Shown here piece by piece: positions 42,632-51,003 of a stretch of DNA of 53,691 bases. The position numbers and the translations under genes were made by a program. This DNA is from Clostridia bacterium (lineage in GTDB: Bacteria > Bacillota_A > Clostridia > Oscillospirales > CAG-272). Numbering within the stretch: the first letter of the stretch is position 1; each line of letters opens with the position of its first letter. The DNA lies in the NCBI GenBank assembly GCA_017936125.1, contig JAGBGE010000019.1, forward strand, positions 1 to 53,691, in the 5' to 3' direction. Under the pieces are notes generated by a model that did not search any database, was not told the DNA's origin, and saw only the letters and a list, made by a program, of their open reading frames with translations.

Positions 42632-45328
42632 ATGAAATTTTATCTCGAGGACACATCTTCCGTTTTGGGCGAGGTTCAAAGCGCGTCAGACGGTCTTAGC
42701 TCTTCAGAGGCGAGAGCCAGACTTGAGAAAAACGGAAAAAACAAGCTTGTAGAAGCCAAGAAGGAATCACTGATTCATCGCTTCTTAAAGCAGCTTGCAG
42801 AGCCGATGACCATTATCCTGTTGGTTGCGGCGGCAATTTCCGCAGGCGTTGAAATTTACAACGGCTTACAGCACGGATTTGAATTCCCTGCCGACGTTGT
42901 GATTATTCTTGCGGTTGTTATTATCAATGCGATTCTTGGCGTTTTCCAGGAGAGCAAGGCTGAAAAAGCTATTGAAGCGTTGCAGGAAATGTCAAAGGCG
43001 CAAAGCAAGGTTATTCGTGACGGAAAGCAGATGTCAATTCCCAGCGAGGATCTGGTAGTAGGCGATATTATCCTGCTGGAAGCAGGCGATTCAGTTCCCG
43101 CTGACGCTCGTATTCTCGAATGCGCTTCTATGAAGATTGAGGAAGCCGCGCTCACGGGTGAGTCTGTTCCCGTTGACAAGCGTGTGGAAGCTCTCACGAC
43201 CGATGCAAGCAACGACGTACCTCTCGGCGACCGAAAGAATATGGTATTTATGGGCTCGACCGTTGTTTACGGACGAGGCAAGGCGGTCGTTACCGATACC
43301 GGTATGAGCACCGAAATGGGCAAAATTGCCGATGCTCTTGCACAGGCAGAGGAAGGAAAAACGCCTCTCCAGATCAAGCTTGCGGGACTTTCAAAAATCC
43401 TCACATATCTCGTTATCGGAATTTGCGTGGTTATTTTCGGTGTTCAGCTTATCCGTGACGGAATCGGATTTGAGCCTATACTCAACTCCTTTATGATTGC
43501 TATATCGCTTGCCGTAGCGGCAATTCCCGAGGGCCTTGCTACCGTTGTAACGATAGTTCTCTCTATCGGCGTTACGAATATGTCAAAGAGAAACGCGATT
43601 ATCCGTAAGCTCACGGCGGTTGAAACGCTTGGCTGCACCCAGATAATCTGCTCGGATAAGACGGGTACGCTGACGCAGAACAAGATGACGGTAGTTGACC
43701 ACTACGGAGATGACGAAAATCTTCTTGCGAACGCTATGTCGCTCTGCTCCGACGCCGAATTCGACGCAGAAGCAGCTACCGCCATAGGCGAGCCCACCGA
43801 ATGCGCTCTGGTTAACTATGCCGAGAAGCTGGGCTGCTCCAAGAACGTTATGAAAAACAAGTACGTCAGAATCGGCGAGGTTCCCTTCGATTCCGGCAGA
43901 AAAATGATGTCTACCATACACGAGGAGAACGACGGCTCCCTCTTACAGTTCACCAAGGGAGCTCCCGATGAGCTGCTCAAGAGATGCACCAAGGCGCTTA
44001 TTGGAAATCAAGCGGTTGATATGACCGACGCCATTCGCCAAGATATTCTGAACGCCAACAAGGCTATGGCAGACAAGGCGCTCAGAGTCCTTGCCGCCGC
44101 TAAAAAGGAGCTTTCCGCAAAGCCCGACGTATTAGACTCGGAGAGCGTGGAGAAGGAGCTTTGCTTCATCGGACTCGTAGGTATGATTGACCCCGTTCGT
44201 CCCGAGGTTAAGCCCGCTATTGACCAATGCCGCAGCGCAGGCATTCGTCCCATTATGATTACGGGCGACCACAAGGATACTGCCGTTGCAATAGCATTAC
44301 AGCTCGGAATTATAGAATCTGCCGAGCAGGCGATTACCGGCTCAGAGCTTGAGAAAATTTCCGACGATGAATTTGAAAGCGCGGTTGAAAAATACTCGGT
44401 ATATGCCAGAGTTCAGCCCGAGCATAAGACGAGAATCGTTAACGCGTGGAGAAACAAGGGTATGGTCACCGCTATGACGGGTGACGGAGTCAACGACGCC
44501 CCCTCTATCAAGAACGCCGACATCGGCGTTGGAATGGGTATAACCGGAACAGACGTAACGAAGAACGTGGCGGATATGATTCTCGCCGACGATAACTTTG
44601 CAACCATCGTATCGGCAGTAGGAGAGGGACGCCGTATTTACGACAATATACGTAAGGCGATTCAGTTCCTGCTCGCGTCAAATCTTTCCGAGGTTCTTTC
44701 TATCTTTACCGCAACGCTCCTAGGCTTCACCATTTTCCAGCCCGTTCACCTGCTATGGATCAATCTGATTACCGACTGCTTCCCCGCTTTAGCACTCGGT
44801 ATGGAAAAGGCAGAGTCAAACGTAATGGAGCGCAAGCCCCGTGATTCCAAGGAAGGTATCTTCGCGAACGGACTCGGCTTTGCCGTAGCGTATCAGGGAG
44901 TAATCGTAACAATAATTACTATTGCTTCTTACCTTATAGGTCGCTATTGGCTCGCGGTAGAATATCACGCAGAAGCTATCGCAAGCGGTCTTTACTCGGC
45001 TGAAATGCTCGGCTCTAGTATGGCGTTCCTCACTCTCTCTATGTGTGAAATCTTCCACGCATTCAATATGCGCTCGCTTCACGGCTCTATCTTCACCATA
45101 AAGGGACAGAACAAATGGCTCTGGGGCGCAGGAGTCCTTTCATTCATACTGACTACCGTAGTGGTTGAAATAGATTTTCTCTGTCAGGCATTCGAGCTTG
45201 CTCATCTTAACCTGATGGAATACGGAATTGCGCTCGGTCTTTCCATTCTGATTATTCCGATAGTGGAATTCGTAAAGATCTTCCACAGAAGAATTGATAA
45301 AAACAAGGAAGAAAAGGCTAAAGCTTAA
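42632..45328 (+). CDS. P2-type cation ATPase, probably Mn2+/Ca2+ export
   Basis: The 898-residue P-type ATPase has an N-terminal cation-ATPase domain, actuator TGES (AALTGESVPVDKR), ion-binding PEGL (AIPEGLATVV), phosphorylation site SDKTGTLTQNK with Asp342, MTGDGVNDAPSIKNADIG, and six C-terminal membrane helices with NLITDCFPALALGME. The family is usually annotated as calcium-transporting. Control by a yybP-ykoY element argues that Mn2+ is an important substrate, as with other ATPases under this riboswitch. The start has AAGGAG. Confidence 0.92.
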   Translation: MKFYLEDTSSVLGEVQSASDGLSSSEARARLEKNGKNKLVEAKKESLIHRFLKQLAEPMTIILLVAAAISAGVEIYNGLQHGFEFPADVVIILAVVIINAILGVFQESKAEKAIEALQEMSKAQSKVIRDGKQMSIPSEDLVVGDIILLEAGDSVPADARILECASMKIEEAALTGESVPVDKRVEALTTDASNDVPLGDRKNMVFMGSTVVYGRGKAVVTDTGMSTEMGKIADALAQAEEGKTPLQIKLAGLSKILTYLVIGICVVIFGVQLIRDGIGFEPILNSFMIAISLAVAAIPEGLATVVTIVLSIGVTNMSKRNAIIRKLTAVETLGCTQIICSDKTGTLTQNKMTVVDHYGDDENLLANAMSLCSDAEFDAEAATAIGEPTECALVNYAEKLGCSKNVMKNKYVRIGEVPFDSGRKMMSTIHEENDGSLLQFTKGAPDELLKRCTKALIGNQAVDMTDAIRQDILNANKAMADKALRVLAAAKKELSAKPDVLDSESVEKELCFIGLVGMIDPVRPEVKPAIDQCRSAGIRPIMITGDHKDTAVAIALQLGIIESAEQAITGSELEKISDDEFESAVEKYSVYARVQPEHKTRIVNAWRNKGMVTAMTGDGVNDAPSIKNADIGVGMGITGTDVTKNVADMILADDNFATIVSAVGEGRRIYDNIRKAIQFLLASNLSEVLSIFTATLLGFTIFQPVHLLWINLITDCFPALALGMEKAESNVMERKPRDSKEGIFANGLGFAVAYQGVIVTIITIASYLIGRYWLAVEYHAEAIASGLYSAEMLGSSMAFLTLSMCEIFHAFNMRSLHGSIFTIKGQNKWLWGAGVLSFILTTVVVEIDFLCQAFELAHLNLMEYGIALGLSILIIPIVEFVKIFHRRIDKNKEEKAKA

Positions 45329-45332
45329 AAAC

Positions 45333-45368
45333 AAAAGGGACAGAGAACCAAAATTCTCTGTCCTTTTT
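45333..45368. terminator. Bidirectional terminator between the ATPase and pyrimidine units
   Basis: AGGGACAGAGAA and TTCTCTGTCCTT pair around CCAAAA, flanked by A and T runs. It resembles the purine-operon terminator at 27215, which shares the GGACAGAGA core. Confidence 0.8.
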
Positions 45369-45369
45369 A

Positions 45370-46866
45370 TTAAAATAATGAGAAGATTATATTAACGTAT
45401 CCACCATCACTCAGAAGATTCTTTTTGCATACCGTGACGGTATTCTTGCTTCCCTTCAGGATTGCTGAAAGTATCTCGTTATCGTTAAACGCAGTCGTAA
45501 AGTCGAGCGTCAAGGACATACTTTCCTCGTCGGTATATATCCACTCCTGCTGCATTATGCTGCAGAGGAAGTTGTAAAGACTTTTCGTATTCTCCTCGCT
45601 CAGTTTGTGACCGCCGAAGGCGACCTCGTTAAGAGTTCCACTGATTGCAATAGACTTTGACTCCTCAGATGTAAAATCTGCAGCAACGGTCAAGAGATAA
45701 CCGTTGATATTGAGATCTATATACAAATCAATTTTATTCTCTCCAACATGGCAGTACATAGATTGTAGCATAATATATGCACACTCGTTCGTTCTGTAGC
45801 TCGAATACTGCCAAACGGTAGCGATAAAGGGTGTTCCCGTGAGCATAGCGTTAATATTATCGTCGGAAATCTTGAAGCCTGGGGAAAGAGAATCCACGTT
45901 GATCTTGAACTGATCAAGCAGAATGTCGGTAAGAGATATAGAGTCTCTCTGCACTAATCCCTCGTGGGCCTCGACCTCATTTACTCCTACCGTACCACCA
46001 AGCAAATCGGTTACCGTCTGCTTCTCGTCATCGGTGAGATGACCGTATCCGTTCACGTAATACTTTGCTATAAGATTCGTCTGAGCCGAGTCAATCACCT
46101 TTTCGTTAAGCAGATTCTCGGTGTATTCATTCACCGAAGCAAATTCATCATTGACAGAAGTGTCAAAGTGCGACAAATCAACGACTATATTGCAGTCGCT
46201 AAGATCCTCAATATCAATAGAAACCGAGTCGGTATCGAGCATCATTACGCCGTATATAGCATTCACAAGTCCACCGTACGAGGCATCCTTATTTATATCT
46301 CCTATCAGCCTGCCAAGATCTGCTCTCGAAATCTCCGCATGGAGAGCCTTTCCATCAAAGCGAGAGCTGATATAACACTTCTCCAATGAATTTGTTATGA
46401 AGCCCTTTATATCAAGCATAGACAGAATAACCGAATCAATATTCAGCCGTCCCATAGTGATGCTGTCTATTTCAGCGTAAATCGTTTTCTCGCTCTCATA
46501 AAGCTTAATATCACCGCTGATAACGCTATCAATTCCAAGCACTTGCACAGGTACGAAAAGCATATATCCGTCATCCGTCGGCTCAATATACATACTTCTC
46601 ACGCTGAAGAGTCCCCAGTCCATATTACCCGATATAGCGTATAATATCTCGTTGACGTCATATTCGTCGAGATTTATAGTTATCACACCGTCATGGCTTG
46701 AGCTGAGTCCCTCGACTATCTGATGATAGAGTGCCTTTTCTAAAGAAATATCATTTTCTACGATTGCTATATTCGTATTGTCGGTGCTATCGTATATTTG
46801 AGTAGGAATGTAAAGTCCGCAACACAGAAGTAAGCATATGATCAATATAATTATTACAACTATCAC
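45370..46866 (-). CDS. Membrane-anchored protein of unknown function at the end of the pyr operon
   Basis: The 498-residue protein begins with a transmembrane segment containing two Cys (VIIILIICLLLCCGLYI) and continues as a long extracytoplasmic region. Repeated beta units read ITINLDEYDVNEILYAI, YMLFVPVQVLGIDSVISGDIKL and LTLDFTTAFNDNEILSAIL. The first part faintly recalls YpmS/DUF2140-type proteins, but I cannot assign it. The start is the GTG at 46866, with AGGAG 9 bases upstream and 19 bases after pyrB, so it should be co-transcribed with the pyrimidine genes. No obvious link to pyrimidines is visible. Confidence 0.65.
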   Translation of the reverse strand: MIVVIIILIICLLLCCGLYIPTQIYDSTDNTNIAIVENDISLEKALYHQIVEGLSSSHDGVITINLDEYDVNEILYAISGNMDWGLFSVRSMYIEPTDDGYMLFVPVQVLGIDSVISGDIKLYESEKTIYAEIDSITMGRLNIDSVILSMLDIKGFITNSLEKCYISSRFDGKALHAEISRADLGRLIGDINKDASYGGLVNAIYGVMMLDTDSVSIDIEDLSDCNIVVDLSHFDTSVNDEFASVNEYTENLLNEKVIDSAQTNLIAKYYVNGYGHLTDDEKQTVTDLLGGTVGVNEVEAHEGLVQRDSISLTDILLDQFKINVDSLSPGFKISDDNINAMLTGTPFIATVWQYSSYRTNECAYIMLQSMYCHVGENKIDLYIDLNINGYLLTVAADFTSEESKSIAISGTLNEVAFGGHKLSEENTKSLYNFLCSIMQQEWIYTDEESMSLTLDFTTAFNDNEILSAILKGSKNTVTVCKKNLLSDGGYVNIIFSLF

Positions 46867-46885
46867 AGATTTTTCTCCTATAAAA

Positions 46886-47947
46886 TCAATCGGCAGCCGA
46901 TTGGTCGCAATAAATACAGTTGCCCTCCTCGGTGAAGAGCTTTTTCACTCCTCGCTCGGTACGGGTTATGCAGTGCGGATTCTTGCAGAAAAGACTTCTG
47001 GTTTCGATGCCTTCTGTGCGACGGTCGTCAACACCCTCGGTCTTAAGAAGCATAAGAATAAGCGCCATTCTTATGTATCTGCCGTACATAGCCTGGTCGA
47101 AGTAATCTGCTCTCGGATCGTCGTCAACGTCGACGTCAATCTCATTCACTCTGGGGAGAGGATGCATAATTGAGAGGTCGTCCTTCGCCGTCACGAGCTT
47201 GTCTTTCGTGAGAATATAAGAATCCTTTAATCTCTCGTATTCCTCAACAGAGTCGAAGCGCTCTGCCTGAATTCTCGTCATATAGAGAATGTCAAGCGAG
47301 GGAATCGCGCGCTCAAGATTTTCGGTCTCAACGTACTCGCATCCGCCGTTGAAGAGGTATTCATCCTTCACATAATCGGGAAGCCTCAGCTCCTCGGGTG
47401 AGATAAGCACGAACCTGACGTTATCATATCTCGCCATAGCCGAAATAAGCGAATGCACCGTTCTTCCGTACTTGAGATCACCGCAAATGCCTATATTAAG
47501 ATTGTCAAATCTACCCTTCTTCTTGTGAATAGTGATAAGGTCGGTGAGCGTCTGCGTGGGGTGAAAATGACCGCCGTCGCCCGCGTTGATAACCGGAACG
47601 GTAGCAACTCTCGACGCAACGATTGGCGCGCCCTCCTTGGGATGACGCATAGCGATAATATCAGCGTAAGCGCTGACCATTCTTATCGTATCGGCAAGCG
47701 ACTCGCCCTTGGCGGCAGATGAGCTGCCCGCCTGGTCAAAGCCCAGCACCTGACCGCCGAGTCCCATCATAGCCGAGGTGAAGGAAAGGCGCGTTCTCGT
47801 TGACGGCTCGAAAAAGAGCGTACCGAGTATCTTGCCGCGAGCGCTTTCTGAATACAGCTCGGGATTCTCCATTATATCCTCAGCTGTCATTACCAGATCG
47901 TTAATTTCCCTTATTGATAAGTCAAGAATGTTCACAAGATTTCGCAT
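46886..47947 (-). CDS. pyrB: Aspartate carbamoyltransferase with a PyrI-like zinc tail
   Basis: PyrB makes carbamoyl-aspartate. Residues 1-305 are a normal catalytic chain: [11 protein letters not shown] (46-56), HPTQTLTD (129-136), [10 protein letters not shown] (261-270). About 45 extra residues follow, holding C321-x4-C326 and C344-x2-C347 (CKNPHC...CIYC). That matches the zinc-binding end of the regulatory chain PyrI, while the allosteric nucleotide-binding domain of PyrI is absent. Fusions of full PyrB and PyrI are known (Thermotoga); this is only the zinc part. It follows pyrE by 44 bases. No separate pyrI is seen in the window. Confidence 0.93.
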   Translation of the reverse strand: MRNLVNILDLSIREINDLVMTAEDIMENPELYSESARGKILGTLFFEPSTRTRLSFTSAMMGLGGQVLGFDQAGSSSAAKGESLADTIRMVSAYADIIAMRHPKEGAPIVASRVATVPVINAGDGGHFHPTQTLTDLITIHKKKGRFDNLNIGICGDLKYGRTVHSLISAMARYDNVRFVLISPEELRLPDYVKDEYLFNGGCEYVETENLERAIPSLDILYMTRIQAERFDSVEEYERLKDSYILTKDKLVTAKDDLSIMHPLPRVNEIDVDVDDDPRADYFDQAMYGRYIRMALILMLLKTEGVDDRRTEGIETRSLFCKNPHCITRTERGVKKLFTEEGNCIYCDQSAAD

Positions 47948-47991
47948 TTTGACATCTCCTTTTATAACTTTAGTTTACATTTTCGGCTATT

Positions 47992-48648
47992 TTACGCCTT
48001 TGCGCCATAAACCTCAAGGTATTTCTTAATTCTTTCTACGTTCTCAAAATTCTTCTCATCCTCGGAGAGATATTCTATAATGTCGTAAACGTCAACAACC
48101 GAGTATACGGGGAAGCCGAACTCCTCGCCAACCTCTGCCATAGCGCTCTTTTCGCCCTTGCCCTTTTCCTTACGGTCAACCATAACGAAGGTTGCGGCAA
48201 CCTTAGCGCCCTTTACCGAGGAGAGTATTTCCATGCTCTCGCGGATAGCTGTACCTGCGGTGATAACGTCCTCTACGATTACGATTTCCTCATTTTCCTT
48301 TGGAACGTAGCCGACGAAAACGCCGCCCTCGCCGTGATCCTTAGCTTCCTTTCTGTTGAAGAAGAAGGGCACGTCAAGTCCCGACTTGGCAAGTCCGATA
48401 GACGCGGAAACCGCGATAGAGATACCCTTGTATGCGGGGCCGTAGAGAACGCATCTCTTATTGCCTACCTTTTCAAGATAGCTCTTTGCGTAGAACTCAC
48501 CGAGCTTCGCTATCTGCTCGCCCGTCTTGATTTCGCCCGCATTGATGAAATAGGGTATTTTTCTGCCGCTTTTAGCGGTGAAATCACCAAACTTGAGAAC
48601 GCCTGCGCTCTCAAGGAACTGTATAAATTCTCTCTTGTAGCTTTCCAT
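47992..48648 (-). CDS. pyrE: Orotate phosphoribosyltransferase
   Basis: PyrE joins orotate to PRPP giving OMP. The 218-residue protein has KSGRKIPYFINAG, LYGPAYKGISIA, FFNRKEAKDHGEGG and the PRPP loop IVIVEDVITAGTAI. AGGAG lies before the ATG, 11 bases after pyrF. Confidence 0.95.
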   Translation of the reverse strand: MESYKREFIQFLESAGVLKFGDFTAKSGRKIPYFINAGEIKTGEQIAKLGEFYAKSYLEKVGNKRCVLYGPAYKGISIAVSASIGLAKSGLDVPFFFNRKEAKDHGEGGVFVGYVPKENEEIVIVEDVITAGTAIRESMEILSSVKGAKVAATFVMVDRKEKGKGEKSAMAEVGEEFGFPVYSVVDVYDIIEYLSEDEKNFENVERIKKYLEVYGAKA

Positions 48649-48659
48649 TTTTATTCTCC

Positions 48660-49358
48660 TTAACCAACAAATTCAGCAACGCATCTTTCATAAGCTGCAA
48701 CAGGATCCTCTGCCGCGGTAATAGGTCTGCCGACTACGATGTAATCAGAGCCTATCTTCTTCGCCTCGGCGGGTGTCATAACTCTCTTCTGATCACCGAT
48801 ATCACCGTCTGCAAATCGCACGCCGGGGGTTACGGTGACGAAATTCTTGCCACATCTGTCGTGCACCTTACCTGCCTCAAGAGGCGAGCAAACGACACCG
48901 TCAAGTCCTGCCTCGGAAGCGCAGGATGCGTAGTGCATAACTACCTCGTCGATAGGTGCTTTTATAAGCAGGTCGTTCTCCATACTCTCCTGGTCGGTAG
49001 AGGTGAGCTGGGTGACGGCGATAAGCATAGGTCTTGTGCCGTCGGGACGGGTGAGTCCCTCTATTGCCGCCTGCATCATACGCTTGGTGCCTGCCGCGTG
49101 AAGATTGGTCATATCAACGTCGAGGCGCGAAAGCACAGCCATAGACTTTTTAACCGTATTGGGAATATCGTGAAGCTTGAGGTCAAGGAAAATCTTGTGA
49201 CCTCTCTTTTTGATTTCCTTTACGATAGAGGGTCCCTCGGCATAGTAAAGCTCCATTCCGATTTTTACAAAGGGCTTCTTGCCCGTGAATTTATCAAGAA
49301 AATTAAAGGTTTTTTCCGCGCTGTCAAAATCACAGGCGATAATTACGTCACGTCCCAT
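48660..49358 (-). CDS. pyrF: OMP decarboxylase
   Basis: PyrF converts OMP to UMP. The 232-residue barrel has the catalytic [16 protein letters not shown], with the Lys/Asp network, as well as [17 protein letters not shown] and IVVGRPIT. Its ATG overlaps the pyrD stop by one base (TGATG), so translation is coupled. Confidence 0.96.
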   Translation of the reverse strand: MGRDVIIACDFDSAEKTFNFLDKFTGKKPFVKIGMELYYAEGPSIVKEIKKRGHKIFLDLKLHDIPNTVKKSMAVLSRLDVDMTNLHAAGTKRMMQAAIEGLTRPDGTRPMLIAVTQLTSTDQESMENDLLIKAPIDEVVMHYASCASEAGLDGVVCSPLEAGKVHDRCGKNFVTVTPGVRFADGDIGDQKRVMTPAEAKKIGSDYIVVGRPITAAEDPVAAYERCVAEFVG

Positions 49359-50269
49359 CAGTGCGCTCCTCCTATTATGTCACTTAAATTATTTATTCCG
49401 TATTTTTCCATAGCGCGAGGTAAATCGAGAATTATATCTCTGCACGCATAAGGATTAACAAGGTTCTCTGCTCCGACCTGTACGGCGGTTGCGCCCGCAA
49501 GCATAAGCTCGAGAACGTCCTCCGCTGTCGCGACACCGCCCATTCCTACGATAGGAATTTTCACAGCGTCGTACACCTGATATATCATTCTTACTGCAAC
49601 CGGCTTGATCGCGGGGCCGGAGAAGCCGCCCGTCTTATTAGCAATTACAGGCGCTCGCTTTTTGAGGTCAATTCTCATACCCATAAGCGTGTTGATAAGA
49701 CTGACACCGTCTGCGCCGCCCGCCTCGCACGCCTTGGCGATTGACACGATGTCGGTCACGTTGGGCGAGAGCTTGATTATAATCGGCTTCTTTGTCACTT
49801 CACGCACCGCGCGAGTGACCTCCTCTGCCATCTCGGGCGAGGTGCCGAAGCTCATTCCGCCGCCGTGAACGTTGGGACAGGAGATATTTACCTCAAACCA
49901 ACCAATGTCACCCTGGGTGTCAAGTCTTTTCACCGTTTCAACGTACTCGTAGAGCGAGAAGCCCGAAACGTTTGCCATAACAGGCTTGTTGAATACCCGA
50001 CGGAGCTTTGGAAGCTCCTCGCTGATAACTCTGTCAACTCCGGGGTTCTGGAGTCCGACAGCATTTAGCATACCGCCAGTCACCTCGGCAATTCTCGGAG
50101 TGGGATTGCCAAAGCGAGCGTCAAGCGTAGTTCCCTTAAATGAAAACGTACCGAGCATATTGATGTCGTAAAGCTCGGCAAACTCATAGCCAAAGCCGAA
50201 GGTGCCCGAGGCGGGGATTATGGGATTATCGAGCTCGATTCCGCATAAATTTACTTTTGTATTCACCAC
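49358..50269 (-). CDS. pyrD: Dihydroorotate dehydrogenase, class 1B catalytic subunit
   Basis: PyrD oxidises dihydroorotate to orotate. The 303-residue FMN protein has [38 protein letters not shown] with the class 1 active-site Cys, and [15 protein letters not shown]. Presence of pyrK next to it marks it as the NAD-dependent 1B type. It overlaps pyrK by 7 bases. Confidence 0.96.
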   Translation of the reverse strand: MVNTKVNLCGIELDNPIIPASGTFGFGYEFAELYDINMLGTFSFKGTTLDARFGNPTPRIAEVTGGMLNAVGLQNPGVDRVISEELPKLRRVFNKPVMANVSGFSLYEYVETVKRLDTQGDIGWFEVNISCPNVHGGGMSFGTSPEMAEEVTRAVREVTKKPIIIKLSPNVTDIVSIAKACEAGGADGVSLINTLMGMRIDLKKRAPVIANKTGGFSGPAIKPVAVRMIYQVYDAVKIPIVGMGGVATAEDVLELMLAGATAVQVGAENLVNPYACRDIILDLPRAMEKYGINNLSDIIGGAH

Positions 50270-50994
50270 ACTATCTCCTCCTTTTCCAGCACGGGACCGT
50301 CACGGCAGATACGCTTATTGCCGTATTTAGTCTTGCAGGTGCAGCCCATACAAGCGCCGAAGCCGCAGCCCATACGCTCCTCAAAGGAGAACTGTCCGTC
50401 ACTTTCGCTTGCATTATAAATCGCCTTCAGCATAGGCTCGGGACCGCAGGTGTAAAAATAACTGTATGAGAGTCCGCGCATAGCGTCGGTAACGAAGCCC
50501 TTGATACCCATACTGCCATCAACCGTCGTGACTAGAACGCGCGCACCGAGTGCCTCGAACTCACTCTTATAGAATACCTCGTCCTTCGTATTAAAGCCGA
50601 GGATAACGGTAGGCTTCTTGCCCGCCTTGATAAGCTCGCGGCAAAGGAGATACATAGGCGGAACGCCCGCGCCGCCACCTATAAGAAGCGGAGTATCACC
50701 CGATTTGGTAAGGTTGTAGCCGTTGCCAAGACCTGTGAGAGTAAGCCATTTTTCGCCCGACTCTGCCCTGCTCATTTTCTCGGTGCCATCTCCTACTACC
50801 TTGTAGATAATGGTGAGCCTATCACCCTCTACGTCGCACACCGAGATAGGACGGCGCAGATAAAAGCCGTCTAGCTTTATATTAACGAACTGTCCCGGGG
50901 CGGTAATATGCGAGGTATCGCCCTCAAGGACGCATTCGTAGGTGTTTTTTGCGATTTTCTCGTTAGAGATTACCGTAAATATCGAATCCTTCAT
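50263..50994 (-). CDS. pyrK: Dihydroorotate dehydrogenase electron-transfer subunit
   Basis: PyrK passes electrons from PyrD to NAD through FAD and a [2Fe-2S] cluster. The 243-residue protein has FYLRRPISVCDV for FAD, LIGGGAGVPPMYLL for NAD, and the cluster motif ERMGCGFGACMGCTCKT with a further Cys in KRICRDGP. It starts 9 bases after the carB stop. Confidence 0.95.
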   Translation of the reverse strand: MKDSIFTVISNEKIAKNTYECVLEGDTSHITAPGQFVNIKLDGFYLRRPISVCDVEGDRLTIIYKVVGDGTEKMSRAESGEKWLTLTGLGNGYNLTKSGDTPLLIGGGAGVPPMYLLCRELIKAGKKPTVILGFNTKDEVFYKSEFEALGARVLVTTVDGSMGIKGFVTDAMRGLSYSYFYTCGPEPMLKAIYNASESDGQFSFEERMGCGFGACMGCTCKTKYGNKRICRDGPVLEKEEIVW

Positions 50995-51003
50995 ATTTTC
51001 CTC

